From: Vandammella animalimorsus
Lineage (GTDB): Bacteria; Pseudomonadota; Gammaproteobacteria; Burkholderiales; Burkholderiaceae_C
Reading direction: 5' to 3'
NCBI RefSeq assembly: GCF_002285285.1
Contig: NZ_NSJF01000001.1
Span: 1 to 64,000 of the forward strand
DNA: 64,000 nt
Both the position numbers and the translations under genes were made by a program. This document shows positions 1 to 10,445 of the stretch, in pieces (within the stretch, counting starts at the first letter, position 1; every line of letters begins with the position of its first letter). The notes below the pieces were generated by a model that saw only the letters and a list, made by a program, of their open reading frames with translations, was not told the DNA's origin and ran no database searches.

Positions 1-196
1 GGCCAATCTTGCGGCCCACCAAGCGGGCGCCGCTTTGCAGGCGCCGGTGGGTCAGCTCTTGTTGCACTTGATAGGCCAGATGCAGGGTCTGGCGTGCATC
101 GCCCAGCCGGGCGAGCTCCTCGCGCACGGGGTGCGTGCAAGTGCCGCTGATATGGGCTTGCCAGAGCCGATCGGCTATGCGCTGGATGCTGGTCAT
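1..196 (-). CDS. 2-keto-4-pentenoate hydratase / 4-oxalocrotonate decarboxylase family protein (N-terminal fragment)
   Basis: Only the first 65 codons lie in the window; the gene runs off the left edge. The start at 196 has a good ribosome binding site (AAGGAG, five bases upstream). The visible peptide begins MTSIQRIADRLWQAHISG and ends with RLVGRKIG. This matches the family pattern of a helical N-terminus, a QQELTHRRL-type helix and the conserved G-[RH]-K-I-G turn. Family members hydrate 2-oxopent-4-enoate or decarboxylate 4-oxalocrotonate in meta-cleavage of catechols or aminophenols; the fragment cannot separate the two. The semialdehyde dehydrogenase at 2611 belongs to the same pathway, which supports the call. 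It lies downstream of, and in the same direction as, the LysR gene. Confidence 0.7.
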   Translation of the reverse strand, partial: MTSIQRIADRLWQAHISGTCTHPVREELARLGDARQTLHLAYQVQQELTHRRLQSGARLVGRKIG

Positions 197-484
197 GTCT
201 CTCCTTGTTGGAACAGGGCCGACAGAGGTTTGCGGCCACTATAGAAAGGAGTCCGGCGTCGGGGAAATGAATAATCAGCGAGCTTCCATAAGCAACAGGA
301 ATGTCGAGAAAAACCCCAGGGGCCGCTCCGAACGCATCGCGGTGCCGTGCGCGTCCACGGAATCGGATGGACAAGTCATTGCGCTCTTTCCATGGCAAGG
401 ACTACCCCCAGGAGGTGTTATCTGCTGCCCTGCTGGGCGATGAGGCGCAGAGAGCGCAGCAGAGCATACTGCTGCGCTGGTGCC

Positions 485-513
485 TCAAGGATGAGGGCCG
501 TGTGTTGGTGGTG
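485..513 (-). pseudogene. Displaced 3' end of the LysR gene, left of the insertion sequence
   Basis: Reading the minus strand across the left CTAG of the insertion element gives, in the LysR frame, Leu then APPTHGPHP and a TGA stop at 487-485. Joining this to the LysR gene at the right CTAG (1337-1340) restores one continuous frame ending EEVAL-APPTHGPHP. These 29 bases are therefore the original last codons of the regulator, cut off by the IS insertion. From 197 to 484 I see only the probable leader of the hydratase gene and no other gene. Confidence 0.8.
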
Positions 514-1340
514 CTAGGCCGAATCGACATTCATCCGGTATCTTCGGCGGATGTCCAAGACCAAGCATCCGCGGCCCAGCCGCTACGAATTGACCCAAAC
601 CCAATGGGAGCGGATCGAAGATCTGCTCCCAGGCAAGGCCGGTGACCCCGGGCGTACGGCAGCGGACAACCGCAGCTTCGTCAATGGCGTGCTGTGGGTG
701 TTGCGCTCCGGGGCGCGCTGGAGCGATCTGCCGACGCGCTACGGAGCCTACAAGAGCGTGCACAAGCGCTTCACCCGCTGGGCGGCCAAGGGCATCTGGG
801 AGCTGGTGTTCCAGTCCCTGATTCAGGATCGAAGCAACGAGTATCTGATGATCGACAGCAGCATTGTCCGGGCGCACGCACAGGCGGCGACCGGAAAAGG
901 GGGGCGGCGCACCCGGCTCTGGGGCATTGCCGAGGAGGTCTGAGCACAAAGATCCACATGGCGGTGGATGGCCAGGGTCGGCCGGTACGGTTTATCCTCA
1001 CTGGCGGCGAGCGCAACGACATCACGCAAGGCCCAGCGCTGCTGGCCGGGTTCAAGCCCAAGTACGTCTTGGCCGACAAAGGCTATGACAGCCGGCAACT
1101 GGTGGCGCTGATCCAGTCGCTCGGCGCCCAGGCGGTGATCCCGCCTCGCAGCTGCCAGCAGCCGCGTGCCTACGACAAAGCACGCTACCGGCTACGCAAT
1201 CGCATCGAGCGTTGCTTTGCCAGGCTCAAGCAGTTCCGCCGCATCGCCACTCGTTTTGACCGCAAGCCCTCCCACTTCCTGGCCTTCCTCTACCTCGCAT
1301 CGATTCCCTTGTGGGTGGGGTGAATGTCGATTCGGCCTAG
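514..1340 (+). mobile_element. IS5-family insertion sequence (IS427-like), about 0.82 kb
   Basis: Perfect 20-bp terminal inverted repeats CTAGGCCGAATCGACATTCA are found at 514-533 and, inverted, at 1321-1340. Both ends carry CTAG. CTAG (or its central TA) is the typical target of this IS group, so the element proper is about 518-1336 and the target duplication is CTAG or TA. Inside is a two-frame DDE transposase. The element interrupts the 3' end of a LysR gene, and the pre-insertion reading frame can be rebuilt exactly, so the insertion looks recent and precise. Confidence 0.9.
551..1323 (+). CDS. IS5-family transposase, two overlapping frames joined by a probable -1 frameshift
   Basis: The first frame (551-943) encodes 130 residues starting MSKTKHPRPSRYELT, with the DUF4096-type helix-turn-helix and the first catalytic Asp in YLMIDSSIVRAH. 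The second frame, one base back, carries GGLSTKIHMAVDG, the second Asp in LADKGYDS and the Glu in RNRIERCFARLKQFRR, ending at 1323. The switch from frame 2 to frame 1 most likely happens on the A4G6 run at 895-904, as in many IS427-group elements. All three DDE residues are intact once the frames are joined, so the enzyme looks active. It catalyses cut-and-paste or copy transposition of the surrounding element. Confidence 0.88.
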
Positions 1341-2261
1341 GGCGACCTCTTCCAGTGCCTGCAGCAGCCGCTGGGTTGCAGGCGAGAGCGTGCGGCCTCG
1401 TACCAAGGTATAGCCGACCTGAGTCAGAGGCACTTCCTGGGGCAGCGGCAACATGGAAATCAGACCCAGCTGCACGAATTGGCGCGCCACATTGAAGGAC
1501 ATCAGCGCGATCATATCTGAATCCACCAGCAGGCCCAGGCTGGTGAGGATCGAGACGGACTCGACGGTGCGCGTGGGCCTGTTCATGCCGATGGTCTGGA
1601 AAAAAATATCAGCCGCGCGCATGGCCTGCGATCCGCTCAAAGGTAGAACCCAGTCGCAGCCGCGCAGATCCTCTAAACGGATGCGTCGCAGTGTGGCCAG
1701 TGGGTGACTGCGGCCGACGACGGCGCACAAAGTGTCTTCCAGCAGTGGTGTATGCACCAGCTCTGGCAAATGGCCGCTTGGCGGGATCATGCCAACCACG
1801 ACATCGATTTCTCCGCGCAGCAGCTGCGGAAACATTTTTTCGTTGACTCCAACATCGACTTGCACCACTACTTGGGGTGCGATGTCTCGCAGGCGCAGGA
1901 TGGCGTGTGGCAGCACCTGAGCGGCGGCTGTGAGCAAGGTACCGACCATGACCTTGCCCGACACCCCTTCGTTCCAGGCGTTGAGATCATCGGCCAGTAG
2001 ACGCAGCCCGGCCATAAGGGAATGACAGTGCTTGCGCAGCACGGAGCCAAACGCCGTTGGCTGGACGCCGCGCGTGGAGCGCGTCAACAGGGCTTGGCCA
2101 AAGTGCTCTTCCAGCTCGTGGATGGCCTTGCTGATGGCGGGTTGGGTCATGTGCAGTTCACGAGAGGCGGCAGAAATGCTGCCACTGGCGAGCACCTGCT
2201 CGAAGATGGCCAATTGCTGCAACTTCAGGCGTCGCGCCAGTGCCTGCTTGGAAAAAGCCAT
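1290..2261 (-). CDS. LysR-family transcriptional regulator with IS-altered C-terminus
   Basis: A 323-residue LysR-type regulator. Residues ~8-68 are the winged helix-turn-helix (LQQLAIFEQV, then AASRELHMTQPAISKAIHEL); the rest is the periplasmic-binding-like effector domain. I start at 2261 (MAFSKQALARRLK) because AAAGG lies seven bases upstream; the upstream ATG at 2276 has no such site. The last 15 residues (GRIDIHPTHKGIDAR) are encoded inside the IS right end and replace the native nine-residue tail. The change is outside the folded core, so function may survive. It is divergent from the semialdehyde dehydrogenase gene and upstream of the hydratase gene on its own strand, the usual position for a pathway activator. 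The inducer is unknown. Confidence 0.88.
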   Translation of the reverse strand: MAFSKQALARRLKLQQLAIFEQVLASGSISAASRELHMTQPAISKAIHELEEHFGQALLTRSTRGVQPTAFGSVLRKHCHSLMAGLRLLADDLNAWNEGVSGKVMVGTLLTAAAQVLPHAILRLRDIAPQVVVQVDVGVNEKMFPQLLRGEIDVVVGMIPPSGHLPELVHTPLLEDTLCAVVGRSHPLATLRRIRLEDLRGCDWVLPLSGSQAMRAADIFFQTIGMNRPTRTVESVSILTSLGLLVDSDMIALMSFNVARQFVQLGLISMLPLPQEVPLTQVGYTLVRGRTLSPATQRLLQALEEVALGRIDIHPTHKGIDAR

Positions 2262-2399
2262 GGGCTTGCCTTTCATGTTTGCTATGTGCCGACGCTGCGG
2301 CGCTGGGGTTTTTCTGGATATGCCGGATTCTTATGGCTGAACATCAACTATTCATTGGTCGGAGCAGCGGCGCTTGCCTATAGTGCGCTCGAGCAACGA

Positions 2400-2567
2400 G
2401 GGCCTGTTCAAGATCTCGGTGCGAATAGGCAAGAAACGGTTGGAGATGGCCTGCAAGGTGCAAAACGCAGCCGTGGCTGTGAGAGGCTATGGCGAGGCTT
2501 TGAGAGGTTCCGCAGATCGCCTCGATCCACCGCTTTTGTTCGCCCTGCAGGGATTTTGAACAGATTC
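2400..2567. repeat. Palindromic dispersed repeat, full-length copy (family A)
   Basis: Ends are GGGCCTGTTCAAGATC on the left and, inverted, GAATCTGTTCAAAATCCC on the right. The interior aligns along its whole length with the reverse complement of the copy at 13149-13310 (shared stretches such as CTGCAAGG-GCAAAACGCAGCC and GGCTATGGCGAGGCTTTG). TGA follows the right end. It fills most of the 349-bp gap between the divergent LysR and dehydrogenase genes, and so may carry or displace their promoters. Confidence 0.8.
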
Positions 2568-2610
2568 TGAGACATGCCCATGGAGGGGCATGGTGATCAG
2601 GAGATGCATG

Positions 2611-4092
2611 ATGGCACGATTTCAGCTTCCGGCTTCGCTGCGCGAGACGCGCAACTATGTTGATGGAGAGTTCATTGCAACAGGCCGGACTTTCGACAAC
2701 ATCTGTCCAGTCGATGGCAGTGTGCTGGCCCAAGTACATGAGGCCGATCAAGCGGTGGTGGATCGGGCGATCGCTGCCGCGCGTCGGGCGGTACAGGGCA
2801 AGTGGGGCGCGCTGTCCATGGGTCGCCGCGCTGATTATCTGCATCAGGTGGCCCATGTCATTGAGCGGCGCTTTGATGAGTTCTTGGCTGCGGAGGTGGC
2901 TGATACGGGCAGACCATTGAGCCAAGCACGCCAGCTTGATGTGTACCGTGGCATCCACAATCTGCGAACATTCGCCGATTTGGGGCGCTATGCCCACTCG
3001 GAGTTTTATGAAACTCAGTTGGCCGACGGCAGCAATCTGATCAACTATGTCAAGCGCAAGCCATTGGGAGTTGTAGCCAGCATTTCTCCTTGGAATTTGC
3101 CGCTATTATCCTTGACATGGAAAGCCGCGCCGGCTTTGATTTGTGGCAATGGCGTCGTGTGCAAGCCCTCAGAGGAAACGCCTTCGAGCGCCACACTATT
3201 GGCTGAGGCTTTTGCGGAAGTAGGCGTACCTGCTGGGGCTTTCAATGTGATCCATGGCTTTGGTGCAGGATCGGCTGGAGCGTTGCTGGCGGCGCATCCG
3301 GGTATTGATGCAATGACTTTTACCGGCGAATCCAGCACGGGAGCCGCGATCATGAAGACCGTGGCAGAAGGGGTCAAAGAGGTTTCGTTCGAGCTAGGAG
3401 GGAAAAATGCGGCAGTGGTGTTTGACGATGCGGACTTCGATGCTGCCGTTGATGGCGTACTCCGCTCTAGCTTTACTAATGCCGGTCAAGTGTGCCTGTG
3501 CTCTGAGCGAGTGTATGTCCAAGCCCCCATCTTCGAGTGCTTCGTTGCGGCGCTCAAGGCCAAAACCCAAGCATTGAAAGTTGGCTGGCCTGACGAGCCT
3601 GAGGTTTTCATGGGCTCGCTGATTTCGCGCAGCCATCGCGACAAAGTGCTGTCCTATTTTGAATTGGCTAAGCGCGAGGGAGCGACGGTAGTTTGCGGTG
3701 GGGAGGTTCCCCGGTTTGGTGACGCACGCGATCAAGGGGCTTTCGTATTGCCGACGATCTGGACGGGCTTATCGGATGGCGCGCGGACGGTGACGGAAGA
3801 AATTTTCGGACCTGTTTGTCACATCGCTCCGTTCGATACGGAGGAGGAGGTGATTGCCCGTGTCAACAACAGCGCCTATGGCTTGGCGTCCAGTATCTGG
3901 ACCAGCAACTTGGCACGTGCGCATCGCGTGGCGCCTCGATTGGATGTGGGCATCGTTTGGATCAATACGTGGTTTTCACGCGATCTGCGTACGCCTTTCG
4001 GCGGTACGAAGCTTTCTGGGATTGGACGAGAAGGTGGTCAATTCTCGTTGGACTTTTATTCTTCGATCAGCAATATCTGCATCAGGATCTGA
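2611..4092 (+). CDS. 2-hydroxymuconic (or 2-aminomuconic) semialdehyde dehydrogenase
   Basis: A 493-residue NAD(P)-dependent aldehyde dehydrogenase, full length for the family. Visible motifs are the cofactor loop SISPWNLPLL (~148-157), KPSEETPSSA, TFTGE, the general base Glu251 in SFELGGKN, and the catalytic Cys in NAGQVCLCSERVYV (Cys285; the usual position of the nucleophile). The NAGQVCLCSERVYV block and the C-terminal RTPFGGTKLSGIGREGG are typical of the ring-cleavage semialdehyde group, so I prefer this role over betaine or succinate semialdehyde oxidation. The start at 2611 is chosen for AGGAG seven bases upstream; ATG at 2608 is possible. Codon use is less GC-rich than the genes to its right, which suggests acquired catabolic DNA. 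It is divergent from the LysR gene. Confidence 0.83.
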   Translation: MARFQLPASLRETRNYVDGEFIATGRTFDNICPVDGSVLAQVHEADQAVVDRAIAAARRAVQGKWGALSMGRRADYLHQVAHVIERRFDEFLAAEVADTGRPLSQARQLDVYRGIHNLRTFADLGRYAHSEFYETQLADGSNLINYVKRKPLGVVASISPWNLPLLSLTWKAAPALICGNGVVCKPSEETPSSATLLAEAFAEVGVPAGAFNVIHGFGAGSAGALLAAHPGIDAMTFTGESSTGAAIMKTVAEGVKEVSFELGGKNAAVVFDDADFDAAVDGVLRSSFTNAGQVCLCSERVYVQAPIFECFVAALKAKTQALKVGWPDEPEVFMGSLISRSHRDKVLSYFELAKREGATVVCGGEVPRFGDARDQGAFVLPTIWTGLSDGARTVTEEIFGPVCHIAPFDTEEEVIARVNNSAYGLASSIWTSNLARAHRVAPRLDVGIVWINTWFSRDLRTPFGGTKLSGIGREGGQFSLDFYSSISNICIRI

Positions 4093-4195
4093 ATGTCGCC
4101 CACAGCTGGGCGGGCGTGTTGGCAGGGCAAACTGCACAATTGGTGTATAGGCTATCTGAACGCTGGGACCCAATCAATTGAGTCGAGTTTGAAAC

Positions 4196-5314
4196 TTATA
4201 GACCCAGCGACACGCCGATGCAGCGCGCTGCCTGCAACATGGGGTGGTCCAGCGGCACGGTGCGGTGGCCTTGGGCCACTTCGGCCAGGGGCACGCTGGA
4301 GCATGTCTCGCCCTGCAGCACGACCATGCGGCCAAATTCGCGCCGAGCCACCATGTGGGCGGCGTGGTGGCCAAAGCGGGTGCAGAGCACGCGGTCAAAG
4401 GCTGTGGGGCTGCCGCCGCGCTGGATGTGGCCCAGCTGGGTGCTGCGCACTTCGGCATTCAGCAGGGGCTGCAGCTGGGCGCGCAGCGCTTCGCCCACGC
4501 CGCCCAGGCGCACCGGGTCTGGGCTGTGCGCCAGGTGGGTGCGCACGGTCATGTTGCCATCGGCCGGGCGTGCGCCTTCGGCGATGCAGATCAGTGTGTG
4601 GCCGGGGTGCTGCTCGCGCGCCTGACAGTGCCGGGCGATGGCCTGCAGGTCGTAGGGCAGCTCGGGCAGCACGATGACGTCGGCGCCGCCAGCCAGGCCG
4701 CCAGCCAGGGCGATCCAGCCGGTGTAGCGGCCCATGGTTTCCAGGATCATGACGCGCTGGTGGCTGCGGGCGGTGGTTTCCAGCCGCTCCAGCGCCTCGG
4801 CGACGATGGCCACGGCGCTGTCGAAGCCAAAGCTGCGCTCGGTGTGCAGCAGGTCGTTGTCGATGGTTTTGGGCACGCCCACCACGGGCAGGCCCAGCTT
4901 GTGCAGGCGATTGGCGATGTGCATGGTGCCATCGCCGCCGATGACCACCAGCGCATCCAGGCCCAACTCTCGCGCATAGTCCAGCACCTGGGCCGAGACA
5001 TCGGCGCCGCCAGCGCCGGCCCAGCGAAAGGGGTCGGCGGCGTTGTGCGCGCCCAGGATGGTGCCGCCCTGGTGCAGGATGCCGCTGACGGCGTTCCAGT
5101 CCAGCGCACGGGTGCGGCGCTCGATCAGGCCGAGAAAGCCGCGCTCGATGCCGGTGACGCGTGCGCCAGCGTCATGCAGCAGCGATTTGGTCACGGCGCG
5201 GATCACGGCATTCAGGCCAGGGCAGTCGCCGCCGCCAGTGAGCAGGCCAATGTGCAGGCCGGATGTGCTGCCCGGCTGTACCAAGCTTGATGGGGAGGGG
5301 ACGGGGGCAGTCAT
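4196..5314 (-). CDS. 6-phosphofructokinase, group III type
   Basis: A 372-residue phosphofructokinase, phosphorylating fructose 6-phosphate in glycolysis or running reversibly with pyrophosphate. Motifs are GLLTGGGDCPGLN (22-34), VVIGGDGTMHIANRL (123-137), GVPKTIDNDL (146-155), ETMGRYTGW and LGHIQRGG. The two specificity positions are Gly129 and Lys149 (104 and 124 in the E. coli enzyme). Gly with Lys is the mixed group III pattern, so the phosphoryl donor cannot be read from sequence alone. It lies 20 bases downstream of the yihY-like gene, probably in one transcript. No good ribosome binding site is visible, and the first ~18 residues are poorly conserved, so the start may be further in. 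Confidence 0.88.
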   Translation of the reverse strand: MTAPVPSPSSLVQPGSTSGLHIGLLTGGGDCPGLNAVIRAVTKSLLHDAGARVTGIERGFLGLIERRTRALDWNAVSGILHQGGTILGAHNAADPFRWAGAGGADVSAQVLDYARELGLDALVVIGGDGTMHIANRLHKLGLPVVGVPKTIDNDLLHTERSFGFDSAVAIVAEALERLETTARSHQRVMILETMGRYTGWIALAGGLAGGADVIVLPELPYDLQAIARHCQAREQHPGHTLICIAEGARPADGNMTVRTHLAHSPDPVRLGGVGEALRAQLQPLLNAEVRSTQLGHIQRGGSPTAFDRVLCTRFGHHAAHMVARREFGRMVVLQGETCSSVPLAEVAQGHRTVPLDHPMLQAARCIGVSLGL

Positions 5315-5334
5315 GTGGCGCTTTCGCTGTCAGG

Positions 5335-6381
5335 TTAGGTGGCGGCCGGTGCAGTGGCCGCCGGTGGTGCAGGGGCTGCGTGGGTGTCGTCGCTGGGCTC
5401 TTCCAGTGGCACATGGTCAGCATCGGCCATGGCTTTGGCCAGGCTGGCCGCCAGCAACAAGATGGCGCTGGAGAAGTACAGCCACATCAGCAGGGCCACG
5501 AGCGAGCCGGCCGCGCCATAGGCCGATACGACGGCGGCGCCGGCCAGGTAAGCGGTCATGGCGTGCTTGCCCAGCGTGAACAGGATGGCGCCAATGGCCG
5601 CGGCGCGGATCAGATAGCGCATCGCAGGCTTCTTGCCATCGCTGATGCGCATCAGCCCGACGAACAGCAGCGCAATGAAGAGAAAGGAAATGGTTTCGTT
5701 GAGCAGCAGCAGCGCCCAGGGGTGCGAGAGCACATCGCCCAGCATGGGGGTGATGACGCGCAGCACCGTGGTCAGCACCAGCGAAACCATCAGCAGGCCA
5801 CCGACGACCAGCATGTAGCCCACGCCGCGCAATCGCAGCACCAGCAGCCACCACCACGGTTGATTTTCATCGCGCGATTGCTCCCAAATGTCTTTGAGGG
5901 CATCTTGCAGGGCAACGAAAACGCCGGTGGCTGCCGAGAGCAGCACGCCAAAGGCAATCAGCGAGGCAATAACCCCTTGGGCTGGCGCGGTGGCGCTGTT
6001 GAGCGCCTGCTGTACCACGGCGGCGGTGCGTTCGCCGGCCACAGCCTGCACCTGGCTGATCATGGTGTCCTCGACCACGGAGCGGTCAACCCACCAACCC
6101 ACGCCGGCGACCACCAGCACCAGCAGCGGCGCCAGGCTGAGCATGGCGTAGAAGGCCATGGCCGCGCTCATGCGCATGCCGTCGGCATCCAGCCAAGCCA
6201 TGACGCCGCGTACCAGCCAGTGCTGCATCACGGTGCCTTGCAGTCGCGTCAGCCAGGAGCTGGACTCTGCCGCAGCAGGGCTTTTGGGGGATGGGGAGGG
6301 GGAATGCGGCCGGGCTGCCGCTTGTTCGTCCGGGGCGGTAACCGCCAAGGGGGGCTGGGATGGGGATGGGCTCTGTGGCAT
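5335..6381 (-). CDS. YihY/BrkB-family (UPF0761) inner membrane protein
   Basis: A 348-residue membrane protein. A proline- and serine-rich cytoplasmic N-terminus (~1-50) is followed by the family core, which starts MSAAMAFYAMLSLAPLLVLVVA and contains about six membrane segments. The conserved stretch AYGAAGSLVALLMWLYFSSAI is near residues 290-310. A short acidic and Ala/Pro-rich tail ends the protein. The family was once annotated as ribonuclease BN by mistake; its true role is unsettled. It sits 20 bases upstream of the phosphofructokinase gene and is separated from adk by a terminator. Confidence 0.88.
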   Translation of the reverse strand: MPQSPSPSQPPLAVTAPDEQAAARPHSPSPSPKSPAAAESSSWLTRLQGTVMQHWLVRGVMAWLDADGMRMSAAMAFYAMLSLAPLLVLVVAGVGWWVDRSVVEDTMISQVQAVAGERTAAVVQQALNSATAPAQGVIASLIAFGVLLSAATGVFVALQDALKDIWEQSRDENQPWWWLLVLRLRGVGYMLVVGGLLMVSLVLTTVLRVITPMLGDVLSHPWALLLLNETISFLFIALLFVGLMRISDGKKPAMRYLIRAAAIGAILFTLGKHAMTAYLAGAAVVSAYGAAGSLVALLMWLYFSSAILLLAASLAKAMADADHVPLEEPSDDTHAAPAPPAATAPAAT

Positions 6382-6526
6382 AAGGCGCGCAATGGTAGCA
6401 GCGCTTGGAGGCCATTGTCGGCGTGCTGGCGCTATGCCGCCGGGCCTGTGGGGATGTTTCGCGCAGGGCCGCTTTGTCGGCTCAACCTGCGGCGGTTGGG
6501 GCAGCGATGCCTACCACAACACCCAT

Positions 6527-6558
6527 AAAAAAGCCCGCCCCTGCAAAGTCAGGGGCGG
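6527..6558 (-). terminator. Rho-independent terminator of adk
   Basis: On the minus strand a CCGCCCCTG / CAGGGGCGG stem with a six-base loop is followed by a run of six T (complement of 6527-6532). It lies about 45 bases after the adk stop codon. Confidence 0.85.
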
Positions 6559-6573
6559 ACGCTGTGCGCAGCG

Positions 6574-6600
6574 ATGCGTGCAGAGACTTTGAACAGGCTC
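6574..6600. repeat. Dispersed repeat family A, end fragment at the adk stop codon
   Basis: On the minus strand the adk stop TGA (6603-6601) is followed at once by GAGCCTGTTCAAAGTCTCTG, one end of the repeat family seen complete at 13149-13310. Similarity fades after about 27 bases, where the adk terminator begins. The opposite end is not present. Confidence 0.7.
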
Positions 6601-9155
<2,555 letters not shown>

Positions 9156-9190
9156 GCGAAGAAGCAGTCGTGACAAAGGCAGGAGGCTAA

Positions 9191-9219
9191 GAGTCTGTTC
9201 AAAACCTCTGCCTGATTGG
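9191..9219. repeat. Dispersed repeat family A, end fragment
   Basis: GAGTCTGTTCAAAACCTCTG follows TAA at 9188-9190, a TNA target like that of the other copies. Only one end is recognisable. It lies between the glycosyltransferase start and the rpmE2 terminator. Confidence 0.5.
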
Positions 9220-9331
9220 TAAGAGGGCGAAAGGGAAGGGCCATGGCGTGCGCAAAGCCCATCCCGGGCGCGACCATCCCGGGCAAGATTGTGCCGCACA
9301 TCCCGCACGCGCCCCTTGGCGGTCGGGCCGC

Positions 9332-9362
9332 AAAAAAACAGCGCGGCCACATGGGCCGCGCT
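9332..9362 (-). terminator. Rho-independent terminator of rpmE2
   Basis: On the minus strand AGCGCGGCCC-atg-TGGCCGCGCT-type stem is followed by a G and seven T (complement of 9332-9338), 22 bases after the rpmE2 stop. Confidence 0.88.
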
Positions 9363-9384
9363 GCTGGGTGGGGCAAAGCAGGGC

Positions 9385-9642
9385 TTACTTGGCGCCCAGC
9401 TTGCCGAAGCGGTTGCGGAAGCGCTCGACGCGACCGCCCATGTTGTCCACCGACTTCTGCGTGCCGGTGTAGAACGGGTGCGATTCGCTGGAGGTATCGA
9501 GCTTGAACAGCGGCAGCTCACGGCCATCGTCGGTGGTGCCGGTCTCCTTGGTGTTGACGCAGGAGCGGGTCACGAACTTGAAGCCGTTGGACAGATCAAC
9601 GAACAGCACTTCGCGGTATTCGGGGTGGATGCCTTCTTTCAT
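9385..9642 (-). CDS. rpmE2: 50S ribosomal protein L31, type B
   Basis: An 85-residue protein beginning [20 protein letters not shown], with [15 protein letters not shown] in the middle and [15 protein letters not shown] at the end. This is the L31 type B pattern. It has a single Cys and so lacks the CXXC zinc pair of type A L31; type B forms usually replace the zinc form under zinc limitation, but in many betaproteobacteria they are the only copy. Single-gene transcript with its own terminator. Confidence 0.95.
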   Translation of the reverse strand: MKEGIHPEYREVLFVDLSNGFKFVTRSCVNTKETGTTDDGRELPLFKLDTSSESHPFYTGTQKSVDNMGGRVERFRNRFGKLGAK

Positions 9643-9783
9643 GGCGAAATCTCTCGGGTTTTTCTCTTGCAATTGTGATAAGGGCAAGAACCTCGCGCCA
9701 GCCACATGCAGCACCCATTGCCACAGCACTTGGCACAGAAAACGTGCGATTATCGCATGTTTTATCCAATGGGCGGGGCGGGC

Positions 9784-10242
9784 TTATTCCAACTCGGCGA
9801 TCAGTTCGACTTCAACGCAGGCGCCCATGGGCAGCTGCGCGACGCCGAAGGCGCTGCGTGCATGCACCCCCTTGTCGCCCAGCACTTCGACCAGCAGCTC
9901 GCTCACGCCGTTGGTGACCAGGTGGTGCTCGGTGTAATCGGGCGCGGAGTTGACCAGGCTGAGGACTTTGACAACGCGCTTGACGCGCTCCAGATCACCG
10001 CCTGCGGCGGCCTGCAAAGTGGCCAGCAGGTCGATGCCCACGGCGCGCGCGGCAGTCTTGCCTTCCTCGGTGCTCATGTTCTTGCCCAGTTGCCCGACCC
10101 AGGCCTTGCCGTCTTTTTTGGCAATGTGGCCACTGAGGAAAACCTGCTTGCCGCTTTGGGCGTACATCACATACGCTGCCACAGGGGTGGCAACGGCGGG
10201 CAGCTCGATGTTCAGGGCTTGGAGCTTTTCGTAGATTCCCAT
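9784..10242 (-). CDS. RidA/YjgF/YER057c/UK114-family protein
   Basis: A 152-residue protein of the longer RidA subgroup. The catalytic-type Arg is in HARSAFGVAQLPMGACVEVE near the C-terminus, followed by the conserved Glu. Members of the family with this Arg hydrolyse reactive enamine/imine intermediates from PLP enzymes. AAAGG lies nine bases before the ATG. It stands alone between rpmE2 and the divergent comEC. The aminomuconate deaminases are also RidA-like, but nothing ties this gene to the catabolic genes 6 kb away. Confidence 0.85.
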   Translation of the reverse strand: MGIYEKLQALNIELPAVATPVAAYVMYAQSGKQVFLSGHIAKKDGKAWVGQLGKNMSTEEGKTAARAVGIDLLATLQAAAGGDLERVKRVVKVLSLVNSAPDYTEHHLVTNGVSELLVEVLGDKGVHARSAFGVAQLPMGACVEVELIAELE

Positions 10243-10445
10243 GACTTGGACCTTTCTGGTGAGGGGGGGCCTTTGGCTTTGGCCTGGTGGCGGTAAGCCC
10301 CCATGGCCTGGGTGGCGCAGTGGCGGGGCGCTGCCGCTTGTGATGGATGCAGCAGCAAAAAGGAGGGGGCTGAAGCGGGCGAAATGATACGGCATGGACC
10401 ACAGGCTGCGCGGGCAGCAGGCGCTGCGCTCGGCCTGGCCCAATC

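Noticed and set aside
5263-6528. A 421-codon plus-strand frame opposite the YihY gene, and similar long frames opposite gltB, rodA, cyoB and aceA
   Set aside because: Codon-mirror shadows of real genes: Gln/His/Arg-rich composition, no motif, and no start signals.
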